Assembly (NCBI RefSeq): GCF_052115865.1
Contig: NZ_JBQKME010000002.1
Location: 186,001 to 250,000, forward strand
From: Fundicoccus_A sp052115865
GTDB taxonomy: Bacteria > Bacillota > Bacilli > Lactobacillales > Aerococcaceae
Reading direction: 5' to 3'
Length of the DNA stretch: 64,000 bases
Below are positions 34,962 through 43,973 of this stretch, piece after piece. The translations under genes and the position numbers were made by a program. Numbering within the stretch: the first letter of the stretch is position 1; the number at the start of each line of letters is the position of its first letter. The notes beneath the pieces were generated by a model that had not been told where the DNA came from, searched no databases, and was given only the letters and a program-made list of their open reading frames with translations.

Positions 34962-36024
34962 TCAGTTCCTCCAACTTTTGTGTTTGGTCAAATAGAACTA
35001 AGGCATCGATAATATCATCTAATTTACCACTTAAAATGGAATCCAATTGTTGAATCGTTAAACCGATACGGTGATCAGTCACACGATTTTGCGGGAAGTT
35101 ATAGGTACGAATCCGCTCAGAACGGTCTCCAGTCCCAACGGCTAGTTTACGATTAGAATCGTATTCTGCTTGTGCTTCTGCTTGAATTTGATCAAAGACA
35201 CGTGCACGCAAGATTTTCATTGCTTTCTCGCGGTTTTTCAACTGTGACCGTTCATCTTGCATGGCTACAACTGTATTCGTTGGAATATGTGTTAAACGAA
35301 CCGCAGAAGCTGTCTTGTTTACGTGCTGTCCCCCCGCTCCACTTGCATGGTAGATATCCACACGAATATCATTTTCATCAATTTCAAAATCAATTTCTTC
35401 GGCTTCAGGTAGGACAACAACCGTTGCAGTTGATGTATGTACACGGCCTTGCGATTCTGTTTCTGGCACTCTTTGTACCCGGTGTGAGCCATTTTCAAAC
35501 TTCAATTTACTGTAAACTTTATTACCCGTAATCATTAACGATACTTCTTTATAACCACCGATACCAGTAATATTGGCATCAAGTAGTTCAACTCGCCAAC
35601 CTTGACTCTCAGCGTAGTGGGTATACATATTTAATAAATCCCCCGCAAATAACTGGGCTTCATCCCCACCCGCAGCTCCACGAATTTCCATAATAATATT
35701 TTTACCATCATTAGGATCTTCGGGTAACATCATCACGCGAATTTCATCTTCAAGTGCTTCACGCTCTGATTTTAAATCACTTAATTCTGTTTTGGCCAAA
35801 TCAGCCATCTCAGGATGTAAATCCTCAGCCAACATTTCTTCTGTTTCTTCAATTTCTGTTTCTACTTGTTTATAACGTTTAATTTTCTCTACCTTTGGAC
35901 GCAAATCCGCCTCTTCAATCGTTAAGTCCCGTAAACGATTGGTATCTGAAATTACATCGGGGTCACTTAAAAGTTCATGAATTTCATCAAAACGAAAAAT
36001 TAAACTATCTAACTGATCAAACAT
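34945..36024 (-). CDS. prfA: Peptide chain release factor 1
   Basis: Recognises UAA and UAG stops and triggers peptide release. 359 residues with the catalytic motif ASGAGGQHVNKTASAVRLTH-type region (GGQ at about 231-233), RGAAGGDEA in domain 2 entry, and the stop-recognition segment before it. Typical length; translationally coupled to prmC. Confidence 0.98.
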   Translation of the reverse strand: MFDQLDSLIFRFDEIHELLSDPDVISDTNRLRDLTIEEADLRPKVEKIKRYKQVETEIEETEEMLAEDLHPEMADLAKTELSDLKSEREALEDEIRVMMLPEDPNDGKNIIMEIRGAAGGDEAQLFAGDLLNMYTHYAESQGWRVELLDANITGIGGYKEVSLMITGNKVYSKLKFENGSHRVQRVPETESQGRVHTSTATVVVLPEAEEIDFEIDENDIRVDIYHASGAGGQHVNKTASAVRLTHIPTNTVVAMQDERSQLKNREKAMKILRARVFDQIQAEAQAEYDSNRKLAVGTGDRSERIRTYNFPQNRVTDHRIGLTIQQLDSILSGKLDDIIDALVLFDQTQKLEELNGPQV

Positions 36025-36066
36025 CTTATACTCCTCACTTTGCTTGGCTAACTTTCGAAAAAGCTT

Positions 36067-36645
36067 TTAATCAACAATTTTCCCAGGATGGGAATAACAC
36101 TTACGGCAAACAGGTAAATAAGACTCATTGCCACCAATTTGAATTTGTTCTCCATGGTAAACCGGCTCACCTTCAAAAAAGCGTAAATTCATCGTTGCCT
36201 TTTTATGGCAGAACCAACAAATGGTTTTAATTTCTTCAATTTTATCAGCATATAAAAGTAAGTATTTCGACCCTTCAAATAATTCATTCATAAAATCATT
36301 TTTCAAGCCAAAAGCCATCACTGGAATATCTAACTCATCCACTACACGTGCTAATTGAATAATATGTTCTTTTTTCAAAAACTGAGCTTCATCAATCAGT
36401 ATACAAAATGGCTTCGGTTGAATGGCTTGAATCTCTTCAAACAGATCCGTTGATTCCTCGACGGGCTGTGCCTCTCTTTGAAAACCAATCCGACTTGCAA
36501 CTAAGCCAACAGAAGTCCGGTTATCTAAGGCACTTGTAAAAATTGCTACGGGCTTATTTTGCTCCTCATAGTTATGGGCAACTTTAATGATTTCAATCGA
36601 CTTCCCACTATTCATTGCACCATATTTAAAATAAAACTGTGCCAT
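36067..36645 (-). CDS. tdk: Thymidine kinase
   Basis: Type II (TK1-like) kinase that salvages thymidine. 192 residues: P loop YGAMNSGKSIEI (about 8-19), FILIDEAQFL-type Walker B (about 80-90), and zinc-binding cysteines near the C-terminus (CWFCHKKA and CRKCY). It heads the tdk-prfA group, with a predicted promoter at 36686-36714. Confidence 0.97.
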   Translation of the reverse strand: MAQFYFKYGAMNSGKSIEIIKVAHNYEEQNKPVAIFTSALDNRTSVGLVASRIGFQREAQPVEESTDLFEEIQAIQPKPFCILIDEAQFLKKEHIIQLARVVDELDIPVMAFGLKNDFMNELFEGSKYLLLYADKIEEIKTICWFCHKKATMNLRFFEGEPVYHGEQIQIGGNESYLPVCRKCYSHPGKIVD

Positions 36646-36685
36646 TCACTCTCACCTTTCGCCTCTATGATACTTTCAACTAATC

Positions 36686-36714
36686 ATATTAAAATAATTT
36701 CCAGACTTAGTCAA
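36686..36714 (-). promoter_or_regulatory. Predicted promoter of tdk-prfA group
   Basis: Minus strand TTGACT (36709-36714), 17-base spacer, TAATAT (36686-36691), about 40 bases before the tdk ATG. Confidence 0.7.
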
Positions 36715-36802
36715 TCTTTCAAACCATCAAAATAAATATCACTGCCATTGGAATTTTGTGCTGGGGAATAAAAGTTCTTTACATTGGGCAAATAATTAAT
36801 GA

Positions 36803-36946
36803 AGTTCATAAAATTGTGCAAAAACCATGAAAGAACCAGGCTAAAGTTTTAAACTCATCTCAGCAACGAAGGCATTTTGCTATTCGTTGAGGAAACGATT
36901 GGCTACATCATGCCTAAGATAACTCAATCATTGATCCAATATCTAG
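36803..36946 (+). repeat. Dispersed repeat, copy A
   Basis: Nearly the same ~145-base sequence occurs inverted at 63614-63766. Long identical blocks include AAACCATGAAAG, AAAGTTTTAAACTCATC, TATTCGTTGAGGAAACGATT and GATAACTCAATCA. Read on the minus strand, both copies keep parallel peptide fragments (VANRFLNE, then DEFKTLA and FHGF), but this copy has an in-frame stop and a one-base shift. A decayed coding fragment is likelier than a regulatory RNA. Confidence 0.8.
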
Positions 36947-36964
36947 ATTTTAATCTCGCACTCG

Positions 36965-37046
36965 GTTGAAAAGAGAGTTTCATCCGAGCGGCCTGTGCAC
37001 AATCGGCTCAAATCGTTATATGCCAAATGAAACTTATCCTCTCAAC
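36965..37046. repeat. Long imperfect inverted repeat upstream of murT
   Basis: Arm GTTGAAAAGAGAGTTTCAT (36965-36983) pairs with ATGAAACTTATCCTCTCAAC (37027-37046) with a few mismatches. Inside, CCGA (36984-36987) can pair with TCGG (37003-37006). It ends about 120 bases before murT. Confidence 0.6.
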
Positions 37047-37082
37047 TTTCTTCTATTTTTTGATTTTTTTATAAATCTGCCA

Positions 37083-37117
37083 GCAAGCTTTGCAATTTTA
37101 ACATTGCTTGCTAAAAT
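37083..37117 (+). promoter_or_regulatory. Predicted murT-gatD promoter with dyad
   Basis: TTGCAA (37090-37095), 16-base spacer, extended TGC and TAAAAT (37112-37117). Inverted arms AGCAAGC (37082-37088) and GCTTGCT (37106-37112) flank the spacer, so the -35 and spacer would lie in the centre of a possible operator. Confidence 0.6.
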
Positions 37118-37167
37118 AGATAAATCAGAGATATTTATTTAAAAAGGTTTTAAAAGGAGATTTAAAT

Positions 37168-38502
37168 ATGACCATACGAAGTTCGATAGCCAAATCAATC
37201 GGTCAATTAACACGTTGGGGCTTAATGACGTTTACAAGAGGCGGAAGTAGTTTACCTGGAAAAATTGCCACAACGATTGCCCCGGATATATTGTCTTCTT
37301 TAGCCGACGATTATGATGTGATTATTATTACGGGAACGAATGGTAAAACCATGACCACCGCACTAACGGTACATGCACTCAAACAAAAATATGACTATGT
37401 GTTAACCAATCCCACTGGTTCTAATATGCAACAAGGGATTGTGAGTACTTTTTTAGCGAGTCCAAAACTGCCTAAAGGACAAAGAGGGGTAGCGGTGCTT
37501 GAGGTTGATGAAGGTTCGTTAAAACATGTGGTTAAGCATTTGCAACCTCAATTATATGTTCATACCAATATTTTTCGTGATCAAATGGACCGTTATGGAG
37601 AAATTTATTCTATTTATAAACTAATGACAGATGCGGCAAAAATGACGCCGACGGCAACTATTTTAGCGAATGGTGATTCGCCTTTATTTCAATCGACGGA
37701 ACTTCCAAATCCAACAAAATATTTTGGTTTTGATCATGAAGAACTGCAGGATGTCATGCCTCACTACAATACCGACGGTATTTTATGTCCGCATTGTCAT
37801 CATATCTTAAACTATAAATTATTGACTTATGCTAATTTAGGCCATTACTATTGTCAGCATTGTGGCTTTGAACGTCCGGAGCTTGATTTTAAAATAACCC
37901 AAATTGATGATTTAAACTTAACCGAGTCTTCTTTTACGATTGAAAATACCAAGCTAACCATTCCGGTTGCAGGTTTATATAATATTTATAATGCACTAGC
38001 GGCCTTTAGTGTTGCACGCCTATTTGATGTTAATCCTGAAGCTATCGTGACTGGTTTTAAACAAGCTGAACGTGTGTTTGGTCGTCAGGAATTTTTTGAA
38101 ATCAATGAAAAAAAAGTGCTCTTGAACCTAGTTAAAAACCCTGTTGGATTAAATCAAGTGATTGATTTAATTGGCTTAAGCGACGAAAAATTTACATTAA
38201 TTGCCATTCTAAACAACCGCTATGCTGATGGGACAGATGTAAGCTGGATTTGGGATGGTAATTATGAGCAATTAGCCAGTTATCCCATCAAGGAAAGTTA
38301 CACTTCTGGGATGAAAACAACTGAAATGACATTGCGCTTGAAAGTTGCCGGTATTGATCCAGCTAGCATTCATGAAGTAAATGAAGACGATATTATTAAG
38401 ACCATCGAAAACTGTCAAACAGACTATGTCCATATATTAGCAACCTATACTGCCATGTTGGACATCCGTTCGAAATTAATAGACAAAGGCTATTTAAAAT
38501 AA
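37168..38502 (+). CDS. murT: Lipid II isoglutaminyl synthase subunit MurT
   Basis: Mur-ligase-like partner that, with GatD, amidates the alpha-carboxyl of D-glutamate in lipid II. 444 residues: ATPase loop TGTNGKTMTT (about 53-62), a four-cysteine zinc ribbon (CPHC near 212, CQHC near 232), and a C-terminal DUF1727 domain with the catalytic-region ILNNRYADGTDVSWIWD. RBS AAAAGGAGA precedes the ATG. gatD follows after 13 bases. Confidence 0.97.
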   Translation: MTIRSSIAKSIGQLTRWGLMTFTRGGSSLPGKIATTIAPDILSSLADDYDVIIITGTNGKTMTTALTVHALKQKYDYVLTNPTGSNMQQGIVSTFLASPKLPKGQRGVAVLEVDEGSLKHVVKHLQPQLYVHTNIFRDQMDRYGEIYSIYKLMTDAAKMTPTATILANGDSPLFQSTELPNPTKYFGFDHEELQDVMPHYNTDGILCPHCHHILNYKLLTYANLGHYYCQHCGFERPELDFKITQIDDLNLTESSFTIENTKLTIPVAGLYNIYNALAAFSVARLFDVNPEAIVTGFKQAERVFGRQEFFEINEKKVLLNLVKNPVGLNQVIDLIGLSDEKFTLIAILNNRYADGTDVSWIWDGNYEQLASYPIKESYTSGMKTTEMTLRLKVAGIDPASIHEVNEDDIIKTIENCQTDYVHILATYTAMLDIRSKLIDKGYLK

Positions 38503-38515
38503 AGGAGCGATGACT

Positions 38516-39178
38516 ATGAACATGAACACATTACGCATTTGCCATTTATACGGCAACTTGATGAATACCTATGGCGATAATGGGAATCTTCTCATGATTC
38601 AATATTATGCCCGTGAAAAAGGCTACAATGTGGAAACAACCATCGTTAGTCTTGATGATGACTTCGTGGCTAGTGATTATGACATTGTCTTCTTTGGTGG
38701 CGGTCAAGATTTTGAACAAAAGATTATTTCACATGATATTGGTCGCTTAAAAACTGAAATAAATAATTTTATCGTAAACGATGGTGTCATGTTAGCCATC
38801 TGTGGTGGTTTTCAATTGCTTGGCCAGTATTATGTTAATTCAGTAGGAGAAAAAATTAATGGACTCGGAGTCATGCCTCACTACACTGAAAGACAGGTCG
38901 GCAGTCGTTTTATCGGCGATATTGAAATATTCGATGAAGTCAATCAACAGACCTACTACGGATTTGAAAACCACAATGGCGTTACCTATTTAACTGATGC
39001 CTTAAAACCTCTTGGGACAGTTATCAAAGGTAATGGGAATAATGGACAAGATAAAACAGAAGGTGTCCATTATCGGAATGTATTTGGCTCTTATTTTCAT
39101 GGTCCCCTCCTCGTTCGCAATGAATGGTTAGCCCGTCATTTAATTGATTTAGCTATCAAAGTTAAACACAGTAAATAA
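38516..39178 (+). CDS. gatD: Lipid II isoglutaminyl synthase glutaminase GatD
   Basis: Class I glutamine amidotransferase that supplies ammonia to MurT. About 220 residues: LRICHLYGNLMNTYGDNGN at the start, nucleophile Cys in LAICGGFQLLGQ (about 95), and the histidine in GSYFHGPLL near 190. AGGAG is eight bases before the ATG at 38516 but only two before the ATG at 38510, so I chose the former. Confidence 0.97.
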   Translation: MNMNTLRICHLYGNLMNTYGDNGNLLMIQYYAREKGYNVETTIVSLDDDFVASDYDIVFFGGGQDFEQKIISHDIGRLKTEINNFIVNDGVMLAICGGFQLLGQYYVNSVGEKINGLGVMPHYTERQVGSRFIGDIEIFDEVNQQTYYGFENHNGVTYLTDALKPLGTVIKGNGNNGQDKTEGVHYRNVFGSYFHGPLLVRNEWLARHLIDLAIKVKHSK

Positions 39179-39181
39179 TCG

Positions 39182-39226
39182 AAAAACCCATAAAACTGAT
39201 ACGAAATCAGTCTTATGGGTTTTTTA
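39182..39226. terminator. Bidirectional terminator between gatD and DUF554 gene
   Basis: Long stem: AAAAACCCATAA (39182-39193) with TTATGGGTTTTT (39213-39224), continued inward by ACTGAT/ATCAGT, loop ACGAA. A and T runs on both sides serve both convergent transcripts. Confidence 0.92.
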
Positions 39227-39907
39227 TTATGATAGAAAAAGTCCAAAAAGAATTGGCATAAAAATAGCAGGCGTAAAATTTAATATTTGAAACTCAGTTA
39301 ATTTTAACAAGTTCATAGCCAGCCCTATTAATAAGATTGAACCAACGACAATCATATGATTAATGGTATAGGTTGATAAAACTGGCTCTAAAAATGATGC
39401 AAAAATAATTAAGCCACCTTCAATAATTAGAATGGGAATACTGGATAGTAAAACACCTGCACCTAGTGAAGATGCCAGTAGTAAAGAAGAAATCCCATCC
39501 ATTAAACTCTTAGTATAAAGAGTGGCGTTATCGCCTTGCAAACCACTTTCAAGTGAGCCAACAATGACCATTGACCCAATACAAAAAAGTAGAAAAGCAC
39601 TAACAAAGCCTTGAGCAACACTAACACCTTCATTATTGGGATTCACCTTTTGATCTACTTTATTGGCTAAATTAATAATCATGCCATCAAAGTCAAAAGC
39701 TTCCCCAATAATAATCCCAGTCACCATTGAAAGAATCACAATGATGGTGTCACTTTCTTCCAATGCACCACTGATTCCAATCATAAGCACACATAAACCA
39801 ATACCTTGCATAATACGTTCATGAAATCGCGGCGCAATCCCACGATTGACGAACAAGCCTATTGCTCCACCAATTAATACAGTTAATGCATTTGCGATCG
39901 CTCCCAG
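39227..39907 (-). CDS. DUF554 family membrane protein
   Basis: Multi-pass membrane protein of the DUF554 (YdfK/YqgA) family, function unknown. Conserved core RIMQGIGLCVLMIGISGAL and MVTGIIIGEAFDFD. With a TTG start at 39856 the first membrane segment would be cut. The frame stays open upstream and encodes GAIANALTVLIGGAIGLFVN, the expected first helix of the family. The only start with a good RBS there is CTG at 39907 (GAGGAG six bases before it); ATT at 39913 is another possibility. No ATG, GTG or TTG exists in that stretch. Confidence 0.82.
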   Translation of the reverse strand: MGAIANALTVLIGGAIGLFVNRGIAPRFHERIMQGIGLCVLMIGISGALEESDTIIVILSMVTGIIIGEAFDFDGMIINLANKVDQKVNPNNEGVSVAQGFVSAFLLFCIGSMVIVGSLESGLQGDNATLYTKSLMDGISSLLLASSLGAGVLLSSIPILIIEGGLIIFASFLEPVLSTYTINHMIVVGSILLIGLAMNLLKLTEFQILNFTPAIFMPILFGLFLS

Positions 39908-39917
39908 TTTAATCTCC

Positions 39918-41426
39918 TCACTCTTCTATTTCATCTTCTTCATTTGTTTCATCAATTAAATTAGATACATCTGCTCTGTCTTCAACAATGTCTAATTCAT
40001 CATTGATGTAACGAAGATAGACGGGTTTCCAATTAAAATGAACATAAATTAATTCCAACGCTTCTTCTTCACCTTCATCAATGACGATTGTCGTATCTCC
40101 ATTTAAAAATTCTTCAACACTTTCATTCAAAATATCATCTTCATCAGAGCTTTCTTGTGTTTGACTCGCATCTTCTTGCCCATCTAAATATGAATCATCA
40201 ATAGGTGTATTGATGGCGATATAGAAGTCTAATCCTTGCCATACATCATAATAGCGCATTTTATCGAGTGCGAAACTTTTAATAACAGTAATAGACTCAC
40301 CAGGTTGTAACACTTGTCCGTATAATTGATTAATTAATGCATAATCACTCTTAATCTCATCTTCACCAATGACTAAACTCGCCTCTCCATCAACAGGTAA
40401 AATGGCATGCTTAGATTGATTATTCACTGTATACTGAATCGAAACGATGATTTGACCATAAGTGAAATTTTGAAAAGCATCTGCATAATTTTCGAATGGT
40501 TCAAAGTCAGAAACTTCAATTCTCTCTAGCTTATATACAACATCTTGATCTGTATTGGTCATTTGAACATCTTCAGCAGCTAACAGAGTCTTCGTTCCCC
40601 ACCACTCCGTTGTTAAACGATCTTGAATATAGCTTTGATTTAAGCTGACTTCTTCTTCCGCTTCTTTGGAAAGAGGTAAGAACAGCGGCAGTTCATCACC
40701 AAGAATGTTCGCACCTAAGCCAACAATTTCATCCATATTTTGTCGTGGAGGTACCACCGTCAAATAAAAGTTTTCATATTTGTTAATACTTGACAAGGCA
40801 TCTTCATTCAACCCATAAACTAAATAGCCTTCAACCATGGATTCGGCTGTAATCTCGCCTGCATTTTGTAGCAGGATTTCCGTTAAATTACCACTTTGCG
40901 ATGGGTAAAGTGATTGACTCGGCAAATAAGTCATGGGAGCATCCCGATAAGATAATTTTAATTCCTCTATTGGAAAATAGAAAGTCTCATTGGATGTGTT
41001 TGTAATAGATGTATGTAGTAAAACGACGGCAGCACCTTCATCGCTATAACCAAAATTCTTTTCAAAAGATGTATCTATTTCTTCAACCTCAAATAATTTA
41101 AAGGATTGTATTTTAATTTCGAATGCATCTTGTTGTTGAGTTAACGACTGGTTGGAAGCAAAAAGCGTTTCTCCAATGATTAATCCATCCATGTGCTTCA
41201 ACTCTGCTTCAACTTGATTAAATTCAGGTACAAAACGAGGGTCCATTAAAGCTGTAGACTCATCTGTTTGTGATGATTCTTGCGAATTCAGGATTTCGTT
41301 ACTTTCAATAGCTTGTTCTTGAATAAATTGCTCATATTGGCCGCTTAAACTTTCACAGCCACTCAGGAAAAATATGAGAACAATTAACAAAGCCAAAATA
41401 CGTTTCAATTGATAAAAAAAAGACAT
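39918..41426 (-). CDS. Predicted lipoprotein of unknown function
   Basis: 502 residues. A lipoprotein signal peptide is clear: charged start, hydrophobic stretch ALLIVLIFFLSGC, lipobox LSGC with Cys at about 24. The rest is acidic and polar, with two similar-looking beta-rich segments (about 85-240 and 280-410), then an acidic linker and a short last domain (YVHFNWKPVYLRYINDEL). No enzymatic motif is visible. It lies between the AI-2E-type transporter and the DUF554 gene, probably in one transcript. Confidence 0.8.
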   Translation of the reverse strand: MSFFYQLKRILALLIVLIFFLSGCESLSGQYEQFIQEQAIESNEILNSQESSQTDESTALMDPRFVPEFNQVEAELKHMDGLIIGETLFASNQSLTQQQDAFEIKIQSFKLFEVEEIDTSFEKNFGYSDEGAAVVLLHTSITNTSNETFYFPIEELKLSYRDAPMTYLPSQSLYPSQSGNLTEILLQNAGEITAESMVEGYLVYGLNEDALSSINKYENFYLTVVPPRQNMDEIVGLGANILGDELPLFLPLSKEAEEEVSLNQSYIQDRLTTEWWGTKTLLAAEDVQMTNTDQDVVYKLERIEVSDFEPFENYADAFQNFTYGQIIVSIQYTVNNQSKHAILPVDGEASLVIGEDEIKSDYALINQLYGQVLQPGESITVIKSFALDKMRYYDVWQGLDFYIAINTPIDDSYLDGQEDASQTQESSDEDDILNESVEEFLNGDTTIVIDEGEEEALELIYVHFNWKPVYLRYINDELDIVEDRADVSNLIDETNEEDEIEE

Positions 41427-41489
41427 GTCATTCCAACTTCCTCATTCATGTTCTGTTAAAAATTTATGGCCTAATAAATAACAAAACGT

Positions 41490-42728
41490 CTATTCTTTGT
41501 TTGCTTGTACTTCATCTGGTGTCATAACAACTAATGCTTCATCTTCAAATTCCGTTACCAAAGGTGGTACATAGGGATCATCATATAGATCTGAATTTTC
41601 ACGATACCATTCATAGATTTCGCTACAAACAACCTTTATCACAGCATACCCCGGAACACCTAATATTACACCACTTAAACCAAATAGTCGACCAGAAATC
41701 AGCAAAATAAATAAAATTGTAATGGGATGAATTTGCAAACTATTCCCTAGTATTTGTGGCTGAATAAAACGGCCTTCAATGGTTTGCTCAATAACTAAGA
41801 CAGCCACCACTTTTAGAAACATTGCTGGTGACGTTAATAGACCGATCACAACCGCTGGAATAACAGCAATAAATGACCCCAAGTACGGAATAACATTCAA
41901 TACGGCTGCTAAAACGGCTAAAGTTACCCCATAGTCTAAGCCAATAATCGTATAGCCGATGGTAAAAATAATCCCTACAGCCACTGCCACAAGAATCTGA
42001 CCACGAATATATTGGGATATTTGGTAATTACCCTGATAAATAACACGGCTAACAGCCAAGCGATATTTATTTGGAACGTAATAGAGGATAAAAGGTGGAA
42101 TTTCATGGCCACTGACTAATAAATAGTATAGAATAATCGGAATCGTAAAAATACCAGTAAATAACTGGGCAACAATCCCTATGACACTTCCTAAGCCTCC
42201 GAATGTCGTCGTTAACAGTGGATTAATTCGTTCGGTTAAGCTTGTTAAATCAATCTGTTTAATAAATTCAACTAAATCATCCATCGAATCCGCCAGACCA
42301 AAATTAAATGGAAAATTTGTAATCATTTGATTGATTGATTCATAATAGACAGGCAAATTTTCTATGAAACTTTGCGTTTGATTGCGTATAATAGGGATAA
42401 GCGTAATAATTCCCCAAGTGATAAGCAAGACGATTCCAATAAAAATAGTAAAAACCGAAATATTTTTATTGATGCCATTTGCACTCAGCTTATTTACCAA
42501 AGGTGAAAAAAGATAATATAAAATCCCACTAGCAATAATTGGAAATGCCAGTAAGTTAATAATGACACCTAAAGGTTGAAAAAAATGACTTATCTGACCG
42601 AAAACCCAAATAATGACTAGGATAAGTAAGATAATTAACAGAGAAGTAACCAGTTTATTATTTAAAAATAGTTCCCAAAACCAACTATTTTTCCGTCTAT
42701 TATTTTTGGAAGTATTTTGCCCCATCAT
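41490..42728 (-). CDS. AI-2E family transporter
   Basis: 412 residues with about eight transmembrane helices. Family signature regions: the long amphipathic middle part, LDYGVTLAVLAAVLNVIPYLGSFI (about 258-281) and IEQTIEGRFIQPQILGNSLQIHP (about 308-330). Members export autoinducer-2-like solutes or act as Na+/H+ antiporters; the substrate cannot be inferred here. An acidic C-terminal tail follows the last helix. Confidence 0.92.
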   Translation of the reverse strand: MMGQNTSKNNRRKNSWFWELFLNNKLVTSLLIILLILVIIWVFGQISHFFQPLGVIINLLAFPIIASGILYYLFSPLVNKLSANGINKNISVFTIFIGIVLLITWGIITLIPIIRNQTQSFIENLPVYYESINQMITNFPFNFGLADSMDDLVEFIKQIDLTSLTERINPLLTTTFGGLGSVIGIVAQLFTGIFTIPIILYYLLVSGHEIPPFILYYVPNKYRLAVSRVIYQGNYQISQYIRGQILVAVAVGIIFTIGYTIIGLDYGVTLAVLAAVLNVIPYLGSFIAVIPAVVIGLLTSPAMFLKVVAVLVIEQTIEGRFIQPQILGNSLQIHPITILFILLISGRLFGLSGVILGVPGYAVIKVVCSEIYEWYRENSDLYDDPYVPPLVTEFEDEALVVMTPDEVQANKE

Positions 42729-42822
42729 TTCACCTCTTCTAACTTCTTCAGCTTATTTTAGCATATTTAAAGGCTATTTACTAAACTAACTATTTATTAG
42801 TCTAAAAGATTTTGCATACTTA

Positions 42823-42831
42823 TGGTATAAT
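42823..42831 (+). promoter_or_regulatory. Extended -10 promoter of the lactonase gene
   Basis: TGGTATAAT is an extended perfect -10, 35 bases before the ATG; the matching -35 is weak. Confidence 0.6.
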
Positions 42832-42865
42832 TATTTTACATTCAATTTAAGAAAGGATTGTTCAT

Positions 42866-43900
42866 ATGCAAGAATATATTTTAGGGGGATATACAAGACG
42901 CGATAATGAAGGTTTAAAAACAATTCAATTTGATGAAGTTGAAGGGAAATTTTCAAATAAAAAATTAATCGCGGAATTAGGTTCTCCAACATATGTGGCA
43001 TTATCCCGAGATAAATCGCTATTATTTGCTATTCATAAAGATTCTGAAAACGAAAAAGCTGGTATTGTTGCTTTTCGAAAAGATGAACATCAAAACTGGA
43101 ATGAAATTAGTCGTCTATTAGCGACGGTTGGGTCAGGCTGTCATGTTTCTTATCGAGAAAGTAGCCAAACCATTTACGTTTCTAACTATGGTGACGGTGA
43201 ATTAGATGTTTACCATTTGGACGTAAATGACCAATTGCATCATGTGCAGAAAATAACGCACACAGGTTCAAGTGTTCATCCAAACCAAGAAAAATCACAT
43301 ATCCATATGGGACTTCTTACAGCCGACCAAAATTCATTAATAGTATGTGATTTAGGAACAGACTATGTATCCGTTTATTCAATAGACGATGAAGGTTTGC
43401 TTGAATTAAAGCATGAAATAAAAATGCCAGAAGGTACCGGACCTAGACATGCTGCTTTACATCCTGCAAAACCTTATCTATATGTGATTGGCGAATTAAA
43501 TAACACAACGAATGTGCTTGAAATCAAAAATGATTTCACCTTCGATTTAGTTCAAACAGTCGAAAATGTTCCACAAGAATATCGCTCTGATGCATCTGGT
43601 GCCGCAATCCGAATTACCCAAGATGGCCGTTTTATATACTCTTCTTCACGTTTCCATGATATTATTACCGTTTTTGAAATTAATGAAGAAAACGGTCAAG
43701 TAAGTGAGATTCAAAAAATTGGAACAGTTGGTCAAATTCCACGTGATTTTATTCTTGACCAAACAGAAAGCTTTGCCTTAGTCGCTCACCAGGACAGTGA
43801 TCACTTAAGTGTATTTAAACGCAATTCTGAAACAGGAAAACTCTCTTTTATTGATAACACAACTTATGCACCTGAATGTGTTTGTATCGCACTAGCATAG
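42866..43900 (+). CDS. Lactonase-family beta-propeller protein
   Basis: 344 residues of the 6-phosphogluconolactonase (YbhE/YkgB) type seven-bladed propeller. Signatures: YILGGYTRR at the start, SHIHMG (about 149), GTGPRHAALHP (about 191-201), ASGAAIRITQDGRFIYSSSR-type repeat, and VGQIPRDFILDQTESF. The family hydrolyses 6-phosphogluconolactone in the oxidative pentose phosphate path, though many members have untested substrates. RBS AAAGGA precedes the ATG. Confidence 0.9.
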   Translation: MQEYILGGYTRRDNEGLKTIQFDEVEGKFSNKKLIAELGSPTYVALSRDKSLLFAIHKDSENEKAGIVAFRKDEHQNWNEISRLLATVGSGCHVSYRESSQTIYVSNYGDGELDVYHLDVNDQLHHVQKITHTGSSVHPNQEKSHIHMGLLTADQNSLIVCDLGTDYVSVYSIDDEGLLELKHEIKMPEGTGPRHAALHPAKPYLYVIGELNNTTNVLEIKNDFTFDLVQTVENVPQEYRSDASGAAIRITQDGRFIYSSSRFHDIITVFEINEENGQVSEIQKIGTVGQIPRDFILDQTESFALVAHQDSDHLSVFKRNSETGKLSFIDNTTYAPECVCIALA

Positions 43901-43917
43901 TATTTAAACAAATAAAT

Positions 43918-43973
43918 AACCCATCGATAACTATAAAGATTGCTCATCTTCAATCGTTATCGATGGGTTTTTT
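43918..43973. terminator. Bidirectional terminator between lactonase gene and pcp
   Basis: Perfect 14-base arms AACCCATCGATAAC (43918-43931) and its complement (43956-43969) with a 24-base loop and a run of seven T on the plus strand. Confidence 0.9.

Larger units (their letters stand above)
36646..37167. other. Gene-free region with repeat, hairpin and promoters
   Basis: About 520 bases with no credible gene. From left to right: the tdk promoter (minus), copy A of a dispersed ~145-base repeat (36803-36946), a long imperfect hairpin (36965-37046), and the murT promoter (plus). Base composition is less A+T rich inside the repeat and hairpin than around them. Confidence 0.7.

Noticed and set aside
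35172..35531. 119-codon plus-strand frame
   Set aside because: Antisense to the most conserved part of prfA.
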